Below are positions 54,434 to 64,000 of a stretch of DNA of 64,000 bases, piece by piece. The position numbers were made by a program, and so were the translations under genes. A model generated the notes under the pieces. The model saw nothing but the letters and a program-made list of their open reading frames with translations. It was not told the DNA's origin and did not search any database. The DNA comes from Multifurca ochricompacta (Eukaryota > Basidiomycota > Agaricomycetes > Russulales > Russulaceae), in assembly GCA_022496185.1 (NCBI GenBank), contig WTXG01000011.1, positions 372,001 to 436,000 on the forward strand. The letters run 5' to 3'. Position 1 is the stretch's first letter. Each line of letters opens with the position of its first letter.

Positions 54434-55958
54434 TTAACCAACTACGACCGGCGCGTTCCGTCGCCCATTCGTCTCGGAAACGAGTATAAAATCAAATTTG
54501 AGTAATTTAAATTTGGTCCCATTCGGGAATCCACGCTTGCGCGCCTCTGATTCGTCATCGATATCGGTAAGTTTCTGAAAAATGAAAAGAATGAATGAAA
54601 AAGATCTGAAAGGAAATGGATATGCTTCTTACAACGACCAAAGACTTCTTCACGCCAAATACGGCGTCACTTGCCAAAAAAGCGTCACCTTCCGGGTACA
54701 ACGCCGTCGTCAATTGTGGAAGCCAGGGGCATCAATCATCACGTGCAAGTGGTTCGGGCGGATGTTATGTCGTCCTAAGGTCACAAGAAGTTCTCCCACT
54801 GGGCCCTATAATGCGTACCGTGTCGGTGAGGATAAAACTAGTGAATCATCATCATCATCGTCCGACTCACATCACCCGGGATAGGATATGAAACAGGAAC
54901 AACAGCTCGGTATCCGTACTTTCCCTCCCCGTCGGTCACTAGACGACCACGACAATCTGGCACAGCGCGATCCGAGTATTGAGTATCATAGAAACCTAAA
55001 GAAATCGGAGGGCGTTTTTTTTTCGATGACCGCGGTGAGGTGTTAAAGAGAGAGAGAGAGGTGAAGGACCGGCTTCTTCACTCACCCTTATCATCCGTCT
55101 CCCACGTCTCGATAACCGCCCCTGGGATGGGTATGCCGCTTGTCGTAAGCACACGTCCCTCGACGTACATGTATTCGCCCTTTCCCTCAGCCGCGATAGA
55201 CTGGCCAAGCGTGACTACAGAGGATAATTATTTTATGTAAGAACCTGTTCTTTTTTTTTTTTTTGGACGAGGGGAAGAGGAAGGGCGAACAAGGCGCGAA
55301 TATGCGGGATGCTCGCGGACAAGAGAGAAAGAGACGAACTATCTGGCGCATCCTCAGTGAAGAACGGTCCAAGGACGCTACTCTCTGTTGCCGTTCCGAT
55401 AGGTGGGTTGTTAAGCGCATCGACGAGAGCCGAGACACCGAGTACGTCCGAGAGCAGGATGAACTCTTGGCGGAGTGGGGTGCACGTCTGGCCCGTACGG
55501 GTGAGAAACTCGATCGTACTGATCCATTCTTCCGTAGTGATGCTAGAAAAAAAAAAAAAGTATAAGTATCTCCCCGATGAAATGAAATGTAATGGATCAG
55601 GGGGGGCAGGGGCGTCCCAACCAGGCGTTAAAACGTACTTTGTCTCAGTAACAAACTCATGAAGTTTGCTTACGAGGTTCTTGAAGATAAACTTGACACG
55701 TCTGTCTCGTCTCGTACCTCAACAACGCAAGAAGGTGTATGCATATAAGAACTACACACGGATTTGGCGCAAGTTCCGTAAGCTTGAGTAGGTTAGATGT
55801 GACGACCTCGGGTTTATCAGGGTACTAGGAGACGTGACGTAAATCACGACACGATGTGGATACCTGAGATGATGATGATGATGATAATTTACGGGTAGAT
55901 CAAAATTAGGAGCGGCAATGCCATTCGACACCGCGGCGTTCACCACTGTTGAAGACAT
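54434..55958 (-). CDS. Intradiol ring-cleavage dioxygenase (catechol / hydroxyquinol 1,2-dioxygenase type), one apparent frameshift
   Basis: Fe(III) enzyme that opens catechol-type rings. Exon pieces on the minus strand: MSSTVVNAAVSNGIAAPNFD, KFIFKNLVSKLHEFVTETK, TEEWISTIEFLTRTGQTC, QEFILLSDVLGVSALVDAL, ESSVLGPFFTEDAP, GKGEYMYVEGRVLTTSG, IPIPGAVIETWETDDK|GFYDTQY, RPNHLHVMIDAPGFH, SDAVFGVKKSLVV and KLTDIDDESEARKRGFPNG. The Tyr in the YDTQY region and the two His of RPNHLH are iron ligands known for the family. The N-terminal dimerisation part marks the catechol/hydroxyquinol class, not protocatechuate. Near 54705 one A appears lost (GFH|LTTALYPEGD). Useful for lignin-derived aromatics; no neighbouring pathway genes. 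Exon limits are approximate. Confidence 0.88.
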
Positions 55959-56307
55959 GTTCTCTGTAGGGCGATCACTTGGAATGACAAAGGGGCAGTG
56001 TAGGGGAAAGAGGGGAGGGGGAGGAGGGAGATGTGGGGACGTGACACGGAAGTTTATAGCGATATCCCTTTCCTGAACCTCCCGACTTGCAAATTAAACG
56101 ACGGCTTGTAAAGGAGACTTTTTCCCTCAATGACCGGATCAAAAATATCATGCACGCCAGGTCGTCAAAAAGGAAAATAAGATACAATGCCCAGGCTTGT
56201 AGATCAAATTAAAGAGCACCGTATAGGGAAAAACTAAAAGACTGGCTAATCAAGCCATCCCTTCAAACCTGCTCTCTCCGCATCGCATCGCCTTTCTGTT
56301 TTCTCAA
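55959..56307. other. Spacer dioxygenase / Egh16-like gene
   Basis: A 349-bp tandem spacer on the minus strand, the dioxygenase promoter. A purine-rich stretch lies at 55990-56040. No gene seen. Confidence 0.5.
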
Positions 56308-58103
56308 TTATGCGAGAGGTGCCGACAAACGAGAACCCCCTAGAGGCACGCGTCAAGTTAGCTCTTCTCTATCTCTCTCAAACAAAATTAAAAAAACAGG
56401 GCGGGACTTACAGGAACGCTTCAAGGTCTCGCTGCGGTGAACATTGCCATTAGCCGACGTCGGTTTACCAGCGGCCGCGTTGTTCTTCTGACCGCCTTTG
56501 ACCGCCGTCTGGTTCTTAGACGCGGCTTTGTCGACTTTCTTGTCCTTTTTCGCGTCTTTGTCGGCCTTCTTGTCTTGCTTCGCATCTTTGTCGGCCTTCT
56601 TGTCTTGCTTCGCGTCTTTGTCGGCCTTCTTGTCTTGCTTCGCGTCTTTGTCGGCCTTCTTGTCTTGCTTCGCGTCTTTGTCCTTCTTGTCTTGCTTCGC
56701 GTCTTTGTCGGCCTTCTTGTCTTGCTTCGCATCTTTGTCGGCCTTCTTGTCCTTCTTCGCATCTTTGTCTTTCTTCTTGTCCTTCTTCGCGTCTTTGTCT
56801 TTCTTGTCTTTCTTCGCGTCTTTGTCGACCTTCTTGTCCTTCTGGTCGACGTCGGACCTAACCTCATTGTCCAACTCCCTGATCTTCTTGCCGATGTGCA
56901 CCGCCTTGGGCTTACTCGCGGCGTTCTTGAGCACCTTGGGCTTACTCGCGGCGTCCTTGAGCGCCTTGGCTGCGCCTGCGGCGTCGCTGTGGAGCCTGTT
57001 CTTGTTCTTCTCAGCCAGCCTGAGTGCCTCCTTCTTCGCGGCCTTCGCGGCGTTCTTCGCGGCCGTATCTTTTAAAGCCGCTTGCAGGGCCAAAGTGATG
57101 TCCGACCTAACACTAACAGTCTTGTTCTTCGCACCGTTGTGGAGTTTGTGAACGTGGTGCGTCTTGTTCTTCGCACCGCCGTGGAGTTTGTGACCGTGAT
57201 GCGTCTTGTTCTTCGCACCGCCGTGGTGTTTATGGCCATGGTGCGCCGTCTTGTTGCCTTTGGCGCCGTGTTTGTACTTGTGGCCATGCTTCTCCGTCTT
57301 GTTCCCAGCTGCACCGTGCTTGAGCTCCTGGCCTTTCGCCTTCTTATCGTCCTTAGCAGGGGTCACAGTCTGGTTTTGGTTAGCTGCGATGGCAGAAGAG
57401 ACGGCTCTCAGGAGCACCGAAGCAGCACGCTTCCTGTTGCCTTCGGCTGTCAGAGCGCGACGAGCTTTCGACCCTGCTGCGCTTTGTGAGACCACAACGC
57501 AGTTGCCGAAACCGGCAGTGGTAGTGAACGAGGCAAGGCAGAGATCTTTTTTAGGGCCGCCAGTACATTTGGTGCCAGGGGGCAACTGAACCTTGATCTG
57601 CTGTGCTGAGCTGGTTTTGGGAGCCTAGGTATTTCGGTGAGGTGAGCACATTGATGATGAATGAAGCCGTCACGGGTACAAGCACGTACAGGGTCACCAT
57701 TTGCGACCACCTTGGCTGCAACAAAGTTCTTGCCAGTTCCAGATGCATCCACTTTCACAGTCTTGATTGATCGCGAGCCGTCTGCACCACTTTTTGGCAA
57801 ATCAAATCAGCTTTTCCATTCACGGGTGACAATCACGCATGGACGATAAAGTACGTACGGGTTGAAGCTGATGACCGACGGTGAAAATGTCCCGTCTGCA
57901 GCCGCTACAACGGGAGTAGAAGTGCCGATAGTTTGGGCAATGTCAACCTTGCCACAGGGGTCGGCATTTGAGGGACGCTCAACGTTTCCGCGTGCCAGGT
58001 TGCCCTTGACACCAAGTGCGGGTGAGACGCCAGCATGAGCATTAACAGAAGAAGAAGTTAAAGTAAGAAAAAAGACAAAGGCGGTGAGGGTTTTAGAGAT
58101 CAT
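56308..58103 (-). CDS. Egh16-like (Gas1/MAS3 family) secreted protein with long His- and Lys/Asp-rich repeat tail
   Basis: Exon 1 begins MISKTLTAFVFFLTLTSSSV, a signal peptide ending near VNA. The Egh16-like domain follows: NADPCGKVDIAQTI, TSTPVVAAADGTF, GADGSRSIKTVKVD, QQIKVQLPPGTKCTGG, CLASFTTTAGFGNCVVVSQ. Introns lie at SFNP|GADG, GDP|APKTS and TLKRS|. A short final exon (GSRLSAPLA) ends at 56308. The family is known in plant-pathogenic fungi as appressorium-expressed proteins, but it is broad and many members have no tested role; no function is claimed here. The C-terminal half is unusual: about four His-rich units (KLHGGAKNKTHH-like), then about 11 Lys/Asp units (DKDAKQDKKA), plus Ala/Lys-rich sequence between. 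Such tails are extremely basic and acidic in alternation, suited to binding metal, wall polymer or nucleic acid, which is inference. Confidence 0.85.
56527..56842 (-). repeat. 30-bp coding minisatellite (DKDAKQDKKA units)
   Basis: About eleven tandem units of 24-30 bp inside the Egh16-like gene, near identical at DNA level in the 5' part of the plus strand. The unit length is a multiple of three, so copy changes keep frame. Confidence 0.9.
57110..57320 (-). repeat. 42-bp coding repeat (HGHKLHGGAKNKTH units)
   Basis: Three close copies and one or two diverged copies of a His/Lys/Gly-rich unit in the same gene. Confidence 0.85.
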
Positions 58104-58782
58104 GTCGAGAATCGATAACTTGGAAAATGAAAGGCGAGTAGGACCAGCCCAATGAAGCGGGAAAAAAATTCAAAGAAAGAAAGAGAGGAAGAGATGGCGA
58201 GGAGCCTGTCCTCTAGAGGTGCTTAGTGGAAGCGAAGGGGGTGAACACAGGGTTAAAGACTTGAAACGAATCATGGCTAAGGCTTTTATGCAATCGAGAG
58301 CCATCTCTGTGGAACCGGATGGTGTGGGACAATAAAAAAAAATTGCCGCAACAAGGGGGAATCGGTCATGGTTGATGTTTGATGGAAAGTAACCAACCAA
58401 TCGTTGACCCGAACCCATGGCAATCTATTAATCACCATCACATTCTAAGCCATCTCATCTCATCTCAATAACCACACTAGTGTCCATTATTAATAATTAT
58501 GCATAGACCACGAGTTGTGTCCCTGTCGGGGATATGGAAACGAATGAACGAGTATGTGATGGCAAGAAGTGAACGTGGGGGCACAACTCGTCCCATCCCA
58601 ACTCCCCCTTGTAAAGACGCCGTGGGAGATTGAGAGAGTGAGAGAGAGAAGGAAAGAGAGAAGGAAGGAACCAAACCAACCAACCAACAACTGAACAGTA
58701 CTCATCACGTGATGAACATGCCAACCAACCGAACCTCAACCGTTACCCTCCTCTACAGGGTCTTTCACCGCCGTCTTCCTCC
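58104..58782. promoter_or_regulatory. Divergent region Egh16-like / SCI1-like
   Basis: A 679-bp spacer between head-to-head genes. It has AACC/CAACC runs near 58675-58690 and a GAGAGA tract at 58630-58665. No gene recognised. Confidence 0.5.
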
Positions 58783-60164
58783 ATGACGAGCAAAGCTCGT
58801 GACCTCCCGCCCCATATGACAGCGGATACATCGCCTTCGAAAAGGTTCTCCGATCACCAAGGAAACGACCGTGAGCAAAAACGACAACGGTCTCGCTCGC
58901 CACGCCGCAATCGACGGTCGCGCATGGACTCATATCGTCCAAGTGCCGCAGCCTCGCGCAGGGCTTACCGCGCTCGCAGAAGCAGAGAAAGGAGACTGAG
59001 GGATAGGGACTCGAGATCGAGGTCCTATTCTAGGTCAATATCGAGGTCAAGGTCAAGGTCAAGATCGAGGTCAAGGTCGAGAGACGAAGGTCACCAAGGG
59101 CGACAATCAAGGTCACGAACAAGATCAAAATCTGGTGGGCGAAGGCGCACGGGTTCTGACTCGAGATCGCGGACCCGCTCTCCTTCAAGGTCTCGCACTC
59201 GGTCTCGCTCCTGGTCACGGTCACGATCGCAGTCCAGGTCAAAGTCGCGCGATAAGAGAGGCGTTCACCGAAAACGCTCACGCCCGTCTCGCACTCGAAG
59301 CCAGACCAAGAGTCGCAGCCGGAGTCGCAGTCGGGAACGCAAGCGGAGAAGAAAGAGAGGTGGCAAAAGAATGTGAGTGATTAAATCCTCTCTTCCTCGT
59401 CTTATCTTACTCAGCGTGCCCTTCAAGAGGGAGAAAAGAGAAAGAAGGAAAAATGGGCTGGCATCGACTGCGGTGGGCAACCAGTGGGGCAAATACGGGA
59501 TCATTAGTGAATCGGAGTGCGTATGGAATTTTCTGTATCGGCATCGTGAATAATCCCTCACTCTCTCTCTGACTTTTTTTTTTTTGTTTTCATCGCAGTA
59601 TCTTTTCCAAAGAACCAGAATTTCGTGCCTGGCTGTCGAAGAGCGCAAGATGAATCCAGAGAGGATGTCCAAAGATCATAATAAAAAGGAATTTGCTCGC
59701 TTTGTTGAGGATTACAATACTGGTCCGTTTTTTGTTTATCATTCAAAACCTGATGATTGATCGAGAGCTGCCACAAAATATTGCAGCTACTTTGCCCCAC
59801 GAAAAGTTTTACAATATAGAGATTATGAAAGACGCATGAATGCGATGCGTGCGGGCGAATTTGTACCTCCCGCAGAAGATGTCTACGACGCCGACGCAGA
59901 CATGCGAGCACACCAAAACAATCTTAAGCGGCCTGCTGTCGAATCGGAAAGCTACCTCGACAAGGAACAACTTCAGGAGTTACGCCGCGTGCAACGTGAA
60001 CGTGTTGAGGTGTGTCAGCTGGTTCACACGCGCATTCTTATCACCCGTAGTTAAAAAAAAGTTGACTCTGAACACCTCTTCAGGCTGGCAAGATGAAGCT
60101 CCTTGGCATGGATATCAAGGCAAACATGGGCGTGCGGATGGATGGCCCCGTACTCGACGGTTGA
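58783..60164 (+). CDS. SR-rich SCI1-like nuclear protein, one apparent -1 frameshift
   Basis: Exon 1 (58783-59373) encodes a basic RS-rich region (SRSRSRSRSRSRD and many SR/RS pairs), a splicing-factor feature. Exon 2 gives VPFKREKRERRKNG and GNQWGKYGIISES|DIFSKEPEFRAWL. NPERMSKDHNKKEFARFVED, LPHEKFYNIEIYERRM and KMKLLGMDIKANMGVRMDG follow. The IIxExD...EFxxWL...FxxFVEDYNT order matches the family of plant style cell-cycle inhibitor 1 (SCI1) homologs found in fungi. Near 59637 one G appears missing between AWL and EERKMNPE. Introns after KRI, SES, DYNT and RERVE are short and in frame. The molecular role is not established; splicing or cell-cycle involvement is inference. Confidence 0.8.
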
Positions 60165-60836
60165 TTATTGAACGGGAACGACTGTTGTTGTGATCTCTTT
60201 TCAGTTATTCTTGTCAGAAATATATGTACAATTCCTACTCGACTTCATGCTCATTTGCCCATCCCAAACCTTCGAGTCCGAGTCGACCGTCGCATGGCCG
60301 CGTCGCACTCGCCCACAGGCAGGTAGACGTCTAGAAACATAAGCTAGTAGCTACTACTAGTACATGTTCGCATCTGATCTTTTTTGGTCGCGGTCGTGGT
60401 CGTCTATAATCTATGATTTAAGTAGACGACCGACATTCCATTTAAAATTTTCCCCTTGACTACCGTTTGAGTTATGCTGACAGATTTAAATCAACCCGAG
60501 TACTATCTGCGGAGGCAAAGCTCGTGCGTCCAGACTGATGGCCGATATTATTGATGGCAGTGATGGGCACGCCTTTATCATGGCATGTCCTAGGCTCTGT
60601 ATATCATGGTCGTCGTCCCACTCTCCCTCCCTCTTGAGATGATATCCCTGAGTTGATTCGATTGATGTCAACTAAGGGGTGATTCGATTTGCCCTGATTA
60701 TATAATAATAACAACCCTAATCAGTCTGTCTTAAACCCCGTCCCTGTCGCCCTGGTGCGCGTGCACGTTCAGTAACAGAAACATCGCACCTCAGCTACTG
60801 GAGGGTTGCCATCTACTCTTTAACATAACTATTATC
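60165..60836. other. Intergenic, 0.67 kb
   Basis: Tandem spacer with mixed sequence and a CTACTAGTA palindrome near 60347-60362. No gene or repeat family recognised. Confidence 0.5.
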
Positions 60837-62370
60837 ATGGTCGACATTCTTGTTATCGGTGCAACCGGCTTTTGTGGCCGTCATGCCGCACGCTACGTCC
60901 TTGAACACCCTGAACGCTCGAAATACACCGTCGGACTTGCCGCCCGCTCTCGATCCAAGCTTACTTCTATTGACCTACCCATCGATAATTCTGTTCAAAT
61001 TTTTGAACTTGACATCCAAGATGAGCAAGCCCTCGAAGATGCTGTTAAAAAATCCAAAGTCGTTCTAAACTGTATCGGCCCTTTCTGGCATTATGGTACC
61101 CCAGTCGTGCAGTACGTCTTGTCTAGCACACGAGCTTCATCTCATCTTACGCTACTAAACACAACATGAAATAATTTTTTTTTACTTCAAGGGCGTGCGC
61201 AAGGAACGGTATACACTACGTCGATATTACCGGAGAGACACCATGGATTTTTGATATCATCAATAAGTGATACATCATGACATTGTCCCCTCTGCCGTGT
61301 GCACGTCATAACGTTTCCTCGCACCCAGGTTCGACTATCTGGCATAAAAACACACGCGATCATCGTTCCGTCCTGTGGGGTTGACTCCATCCCTGCTGAC
61401 GCCTCAGTCTACCTCGCCTCAAAGGCGCTTGGTCACGTGCCACTTGGCACCAGCACCACATCTGCTGGACTTTACGGAGGTGCTCCAGGTGGAACCTTAG
61501 CGTCCTTTGTCGCAATTCTAGAAGACGTTCCGACCAATCATCTCTCGCTCTCCGCACGAGATTGGGCCCTTTCTCCTGTACCTGGCGCACCTTCTCCCAG
61601 GCCACGACTGGTATACAGCCTTGGCTCTATGCGTGGAGGTCTTGCTGTTTTCGGACCCATCAACCGTGCCTTCGTCCAGAGAACCGCAGGGCTGCTTGAA
61701 CTTGCTCGGCGCAGGGGCGTAAACTCGGGGCCGGTTTACGGACCCGCGTTCACGTACACCGAATTCACGCCAACTAGTAACGTGTTCAGCGCGTTCTTCT
61801 ACAGCTTGGCACTCGCCACGGTTTTTGCTGGGCTCACCTTTATTGCGCCTGTGCGTGTGTATTTCCCCCCACCCCGTAGAGTCAAATTTCATCATTAGTG
61901 CGCAGTTCCGGTGGCTATTTAAGCGCCTTGTGACACAGCCAGGGTCTGGACCAGCAGATCAGTACGTGTCTTGGTGCTCTCTTTCTCTGTCGGCAGCAGT
62001 AGCAACAGCAGGAGGAATTGATGTGTGGCGTTTTTTTTTTTTTTTTGGCAGTACACTCGAGAACGGCAGACTGGAGTATGTCAACGTGACAATGTCAGAT
62101 GAACCAGTGCCTCGGTATGCGAAAACGATCATCAAGGGCAGTGGGGACCCGGGTACGTTGCTCACCGCCGAATTTGTGGGCGAGTCTGCTCTGGCGCTGC
62201 TCTTAGACGAGCTCCCGCCTCTCGCAAAAGAAGGCGGTGTGTTGACGCCCATCACGGCCTTTGGAGATAATATTATTCGCCGTTTGGAAAAGAGTGGACG
62301 GTTTGAGATTACAACCAGAATAGTGGATGGTCCAGGCGGTGGCATCGAGGAGAGCAGAAAGGCACGCTAA
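60837..62370 (+). CDS. Saccharopine-dehydrogenase-like oxidoreductase (SCCPDH type), one apparent frameshift
   Basis: N-terminal Rossmann fold: MVDILVIGATGFCGRHAARY (NAD(P) motif GATGFCG), then GLAARSRSKL, VVLNCIGPFWHYGTPVVQ|ACARNGIHYVDITGE. Further on come AIIVPSCGVDSIPAD, YGGAPGGTLASFV, SGPADH|TLENGRLEYVNVT and a C-terminal EGGVLTPITAFGD. A TM segment (FSAFFYSLALATVFAGL) lies before the last third. This is the SCCPDH-like class, lipid-droplet or membrane associated in other species. It is not the lysine-pathway enzyme proper, because the middle domain differs. Near 61343 one base appears missing (FDYLA|KTHAIIVP). Exons run roughly 60837-61111, 61194-61267, 61328-61850, 61908-61961 and 62050-62370. 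Confidence 0.88.
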
Positions 62371-62620
62371 GGAACCGCGGTGATGGACAGAGGGTCTACA
62401 GTCTACGCCACGCCATCTTATATTTATTTTTGTTTGCGTTGTGTTTGATAACCCGTACAATGCCTAGTCGCTCATGTGCTCACTCTTCCACAAATACTAG
62501 CCGGACGGTTTGTCGTGTTCATCTATATTTATTTCGCGCTGTACGAGTTTTTTAATGTTTCTGCCGAGGGACGACACCACAGCGGAGGTGTACGGTTATG
62601 CTACAACATGTGAACGCCTA

Positions 62621-63032
62621 TTAACCCCTCCGGCCCACTTCCACGTTCTGCTCAGTCCAGTCATACTTTGGCTGCGTTGTTAGCCCATCCAAAGCAATTT
62701 CCTCACTGTCGTAAGTACATCAACTCATAAAGGCACATCTAAAGTTTCTGTGAGTGAAGAGGGGAAAGAATCGCACGCAGGAAATGGAAATGTGAAGATG
62801 GACGACCGTTGGCATACGTCATAGGACTGCCATCTTCAACTTCCCCATTCCCATACACCTGAGTTGCTAAACCTGTGAGAGTTGCCTGTTCTTCTAAAGG
62901 CGGGTTATCGGCGCCGTCATCATCTATCTTTCGCTTCGCTTCTGTAACGCCAGGAGGATTCGTATACAACAATGTATGAGTTGAGTCTTCGGTTTCACAA
63001 GCTTTACGTAACCGCGTCATCATGGCTGCCAA
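62621..63032 (-). CDS. Small hypothetical protein
   Basis: Two exons: 63032 to about 62817, and about 62708-62621, joined by donor GTATGC and acceptor CGACAG. About 100 residues, acidic: ETEDSTHTLLYTNP, AKRKIDDDGADNP, NGEVEDGSPM|TEEIALDGL, ending DWTEQNVEVGRRG. The exon-2 reading is coherent, which supports the gene, but I recognise no family. The N-terminus (MAAMMTRLRK) is plausible but may not be the true start. Confidence 0.5.
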
Positions 63033-63677
63033 TGATCAATCCAGTCCGATACTTACTCATTCTGTGTGACGCGCAACTTGAGTTCAAACTTGGATCGCAT
63101 CGCATCAGGGACTACAATTTCTGGTTGTGGGTTCTTCTGACAGGTGTCAACTCAACTTTCTCTCTCTTTTTAGAAACTCCTTTCTGGCTATCTCGGTGCC
63201 GCCCCGCCCCACCTCCAAAGAGCTTGGCTTATGACATCTACATCTACGTATCGCTACTCTACTTGAGCGAAAATCTCCCAATTCATTCATCAACTGGCAC
63301 CCCATCACATCATCGCATTTCACATGTGTGTACACTGCACAATGGTACAATACACAATCCATAATGCCCTGCCCCATTTACGTGTTAAGATGGCAGATGC
63401 TCATGCTCTCCGTTGACTAGTTGCTTGCTCTGCTGTCATCCCAACTCAGACCCCCATCGATTCATGAATTTAAATATTCATAAATGTCAAACGAAGAATG
63501 AAGAACACTTGAACTTCTGAACCATCTCCTGTCCATTTGGGTCTCGACTTGGGTACACCTTAACCTGTTCGGATGATAAATCTCGTCCTATTCCACCTAT
63601 AAAAACCTATCAACTCCAACTCCAATCTTTCAACAATCTCAATCCCATTCCCACTCCTTTCTTTTCTTTTCGCGACC
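63033..63677. promoter_or_regulatory. Divergent region before secreted-protein gene
   Basis: A 645-bp spacer. The last 70 bp are CCAACTCC/CAATCTC-rich and pyrimidine-rich, typical of a fungal 5' leader. No gene seen. Confidence 0.45.
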
Positions 63678-64000
63678 ATGTTCTCTCCAGTCAAGTTTGC
63701 TCTCTCTCTTTTTGCCTTTATTACTTTTGCAACTCTGGTCATCGCGATGCCTTCAACAGAGCTTCGCCCTCGCACTCCGAACGCGAAGACCTTTATCACT
63801 AGCACTAACACTCTTCTTGAGAGAACCCTCCTCCCTGTCGGTATGTGCTACTTTCCTGTCTCCTCTTGCAACACCCCACCGCTTTTTTTTTTCGTAGTCT
63901 ATGTTACTTCAGCCAACGCAACGTCCAATAATATTACCCCCATTATTACCGAGGTTGTCGAGATCGTTGCTGACCTCGTCGTTAGCCTTCAAGGTATCGA
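63678..64000 (+). CDS. Small secreted protein, 5' part only
   Basis: Begins MFSPVKFALSLFAFITF, a clear signal peptide with cleavage near VIA|MPS. Exon 1 ends LLPV at the donor GTATGT near 63841; exon 2 starts after TTCGTAG and reads YVTSANATSNNITPII with two N-glycosylation sequons, then VVEIVADLVVSLQGI at the window edge. The 3' end is outside. No family recognised; small secreted proteins of this type are common in basidiomycetes. Confidence 0.7.
   Translation, partial: MFSPVKFALSLFAFITFATLVIAMPSTELRPRTPNAKTFITSTNTLLERTLLPVGMCYFPVSSCNTPPLFFFVVYVTSANATSNNITPIITEVVEIVADLVVSLQGI

Noticed and set aside
56437..57151. Two 212-217 residue plus-strand frames rich in Leu/Phe/Val
   Set aside because: Shadows of the Lys/Asp repeats in the Egh16-like gene; not membrane proteins.

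Overview
This 64 kb window reads as ordinary nuclear DNA of a filamentous basidiomycete, most likely an agaricomycete. The genes are dense and lie on both strands. Their introns are short, mostly about 45-95 nt with GT...AG ends. Several proteins are of basidiomycete type: a RING-PH-vWA protein, a Sec2 with a long tail, an LPDER-motif protein and a multi-pass protein with a WEF...YTFNQ pattern. No CRISPR array, operon, prophage, rRNA or convincing tRNA was seen. The genus cannot be fixed from the sequence alone.

Layout. 1-12.4 kb: 3'-truncated RING-H2/PH/vWA gene (-), tandem-RRM RNA-binding gene (-), P1B heavy-metal ATPase (+). 14-21.8 kb: divergent histone pair H2A/H2B, ERG2 (sterol isomerase), SPC2 (signal peptidase subunit), HEM14 (protoporphyrinogen oxidase), a small membrane protein. 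22-33 kb: SRRM1-like splicing factor, PP1 phosphatase, MFS transporter, mitochondrial methionyl-tRNA formyltransferase, LPDER-repeat protein. 33-46.5 kb: C2H2 protein, PWP2 (90S pre-ribosome), multi-TM protein, epoxide hydrolase, GFA1 (chitin precursor synthesis). 46.5-51 kb: UPF1-like SF1 helicase with a short helicase remnant beside it. 51-64 kb: Sec2-type Rab exchange factor, intradiol dioxygenase, Egh16-like secreted protein with large repeats, SR-type SCI1-like protein, saccharopine-dehydrogenase-like oxidoreductase, a small hypothetical, and the start of a small secreted protein.

Most genes are unrelated housekeeping functions and I see no metabolic cluster. Three separate RNA-processing genes (tandem RRM, SRRM1-like, SCI1-like) are probably coincidence.

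The strongest unexpected signal is technical or genomic. Many conserved genes break reading frame by what looks like one missing base, almost always beside a short homopolymer and never by a clear single-base gain. Examples are PP1 (three times), PWP2 (twice), the multi-TM gene (twice), the MFS, dioxygenase, SCI1-like, Sec2 and P1B ATPase genes. Because essential genes are hit and the flanking protein sequence is otherwise conserved, I favour base-loss errors in the assembly over pseudogenes. Exon coordinates were read by eye from splice consensus and remembered family conservation; no alignment was run.
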